The translations under genes were made by a program, and so were the position numbers. 34,508 nucleotides of DNA from Flavobacterium sp. UBA6195 (GTDB lineage: Bacteria; Bacteroidota; Bacteroidia; Flavobacteriales; Flavobacteriaceae): NCBI RefSeq assembly GCF_002422095.1, contig NZ_DITB01000100.1, forward strand, positions 1 through 34,508. Reading direction: 5' to 3'. Under the pieces are notes generated by a model, which was not told the DNA's origin, searched no databases, and worked only from the letters and a program-made list of their open reading frames with translations. Below are positions 32,969 through 34,508 of this stretch, one piece after another (position 1 is the first letter of the stretch; each line of letters begins with the position of its first letter).

Positions 32969-34508
32969 ATGTTGAAAAAATTATATTGTCTCATTATTAT
33001 TTGTCAATTTCTTATTCCATCTTGTATTAAAGCACAGGATATTTCCTTGTACACACAAATTAATGGTAGATATGATTTTACATTTATTGGCAACACAATG
33101 GGGCCGGATGAAAACGAATTTCAATATCCAACATTTTTATATACCGAATCATCCGCTACATTAAATTTGGCAAGTAATGATCGTATTGAAAGAGCTTATT
33201 TATATTGGGCTGGAAGTGGGGCTGGTGATACAAATGTAAAATTAAACGGAATTGATATGTCGCCCGATATCTTGAGTACAGTTGTGGGAACTTCTAGCAA
33301 TCTTACTTATTTTAGTGCTTTTAAAGATATAACCAGTTTTGTTCAATTAACAGGCAATGGTCTTTACACGCTTTCCGATTTCGATTTAAATGACTTGGTT
33401 ACCACCTATTACGACAATGCAACACAATTTGCGAGCTGGGCAATTTTAGTAGTTTATGAAAATCCTAATTTAACACTGAATCAATTAAATATTTATCAAG
33501 GTTTAGAAGCTTTATCACCGAATCGTCCATTAGGAATAATTGATAATATGACTATTCAATTGGATAATCTTTATTTAATAAGTAATACGGGGGCTAAAAT
33601 TGGATTTATAGCTTGGGAAGGTGATCGATTAATACAATTTGAAGAAAAATTGAGTTTCTCTGCTAACGGAACGACTAATGTTTTAAGCAATTCTTTAAAC
33701 CCAAGCTTTAATGCATTTAACGGAACGAATACAGAAACAGGCGCCACAAACTTATACAACATGGATTTAGATGTTTATTCCATTGAAAATTACATTGTTC
33801 CAGGAACCACATCTGCATCCGTTTCACTTCAATCAGGTCAAGATTATGTAATGTTAAATACAATTGTTACCAAACTAAATAGTCAATTACCTGATGCTAC
33901 AATTGTTTTGGAAAATCCAATTTCAATTTGCAATTCAAGAGAAGTTACTGTTGATTATACCGTTTCAAATTTAAATAGCACTGAAGTTTTACAAGCCAAT
34001 ACTCCAATAAGTTTTTATATTGAAAATCAAGTCATAGCTACCACATACACTCAAAATATAATTCCAATTGGAAGTTATGAAAATGGTACTATTACATTAA
34101 CTATTCCAAACTCTATTCCTTCAAATTTCACATTAATTGCAAATGTTGATGACACTGGAAATGGAACTGGAATTAGACCTGAATTAATTGAAACTAATAA
34201 CTCATTTCAAATAGAAATTGAATTAACAGTATCACCAACCTTTAATAGTTTAAATCCTTTAACATCATGTAATCTTGGATTAACTAAAGGGCTTTTTAAT
34301 TTTTCAAGTTATTTTGAAATGGTTAAAACAAATCCTACTCATTTAATTTCTTTTCATGAAACCTATAATGATGCTGTACATAATATAAATCCTATTTTGA
34401 ACAGTTCAAATTACAATGCAGTTACCACTCCAAAAGAAATTTTTGTTCGTATTGATAACGGTTGTTTCTCTGTTACTTCATTTCAACTTTTAACAGAAAA
34501 TTGCCCGC
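32969..34508 (+). CDS. Large secreted surface protein, N-terminal part (cut by window end)
   Basis: An ATG at 32969 opens a frame of 513 codons that runs off the window. The start MLKKLYCLIIICQFLIPSCIKAQD is a signal peptide, most likely cut after KAQ; a lipobox reading (LIPSC) is possible but less likely. The following ~250 residues, with ASNDRIERAYLYWAGSGAGDTNVKLNG and FASWAILVVYENPNLTLNQLNIYQGLEAL, match a domain common at the N-terminus of flavobacterial T9SS-exported proteins. After that a CARDB-like beta-sandwich appears (VTVDYTVSNLNSTEVLQANTPISFYIENQVIATTYTQ...), then another repeat-like domain with paired Cys. By analogy with the protein at the left edge, the missing C-terminus probably holds a T9SS sorting domain, but this is not visible here. 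Confidence 0.85.
   Translation, partial: MLKKLYCLIIICQFLIPSCIKAQDISLYTQINGRYDFTFIGNTMGPDENEFQYPTFLYTESSATLNLASNDRIERAYLYWAGSGAGDTNVKLNGIDMSPDILSTVVGTSSNLTYFSAFKDITSFVQLTGNGLYTLSDFDLNDLVTTYYDNATQFASWAILVVYENPNLTLNQLNIYQGLEALSPNRPLGIIDNMTIQLDNLYLISNTGAKIGFIAWEGDRLIQFEEKLSFSANGTTNVLSNSLNPSFNAFNGTNTETGATNLYNMDLDVYSIENYIVPGTTSASVSLQSGQDYVMLNTIVTKLNSQLPDATIVLENPISICNSREVTVDYTVSNLNSTEVLQANTPISFYIENQVIATTYTQNIIPIGSYENGTITLTIPNSIPSNFTLIANVDDTGNGTGIRPELIETNNSFQIEIELTVSPTFNSLNPLTSCNLGLTKGLFNFSSYFEMVKTNPTHLISFHETYNDAVHNINPILNSSNYNAVTTPKEIFVRIDNGCFSVTSFQLLTENCP

Noticed and set aside
32969..33040. Lipoprotein signal in the right-edge secreted protein
   Set aside because: LIPSC is a possible lipobox, but the sequence KAQD right after it fits signal peptidase I cleavage as in the other secreted proteins here; left as a minor alternative.

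Overview
The window looks like chromosomal DNA of a flavobacterium (Bacteroidota, probably Flavobacterium or a close relative). The DNA is very A+T-rich. Several starts are preceded by the Bacteroidota -7 promoter element TAnnTTTG rather than an E. coli -10 box. There are type IX secretion (T9SS) substrates, a GldH-like gliding lipoprotein relic, a one-piece SecDF, and secreted proteins whose signal peptides end in an FAQ/FSQ-like pattern.

Layout. Bases 1-3500 (minus strand) encode a very large T9SS-secreted surface protein, with five tandem ~79-residue repeats and a type B sorting domain cut by the window edge, preceded by a small secreted protein. Bases 3657-7368 (plus) carry housekeeping genes: folE, cysS, yidD and lgt. 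Bases 7416-19500 and on to 22579 are mostly minus strand: a decayed gldH-like lipoprotein gene, secDF, then an apparent unit gyrB - outer-membrane-type protein (broken by two frameshifts) - mdh, then asnB, a GreA/GreB-like protein, an outer-membrane beta-barrel protein and a 1003-residue periplasmic TPR protein. From 22768 (plus) ftsE runs directly into glycosyltransferase genes.

Bases 23452-32857 form a surface-polysaccharide locus built from blocks of opposite orientation. Two GT2 glycosyltransferases lie on plus; a GT2 and an FdtA/QdtA-like sugar ketoisomerase lie on minus; a GT4-like enzyme lies on plus. A tightly overlapped minus operon follows: a GNAT/FemAB-like acyltransferase, an FdtB/QdtB-like aminotransferase, an FdtC/QdtC-like hexapeptide acyltransferase, a Wzx-type flippase and a multi-membrane-span GT-C-like protein. 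Together the enzymes fit synthesis of a dTDP-3-acylamino-3,6-dideoxyhexose and its use in a Wzx-exported glycan; the first steps (rmlA, rmlB) and an unambiguous polymerase are not in the window. From 32969 to the end a second large secreted protein begins and runs off the edge.

The points most worth a second look are: the two broken genes, whose frame changes are all single-base losses; the tandem-repeat adhesin with its small coupled partner; the split 3-amino-sugar pathway with a convergent gene overlap; the TPR/beta-barrel pair of unknown role; and several intergenic inverted repeats. No tRNA, rRNA, CRISPR array, transposase or complete insertion sequence was seen. No similarity search could be run, so family names rest on motifs read by eye.
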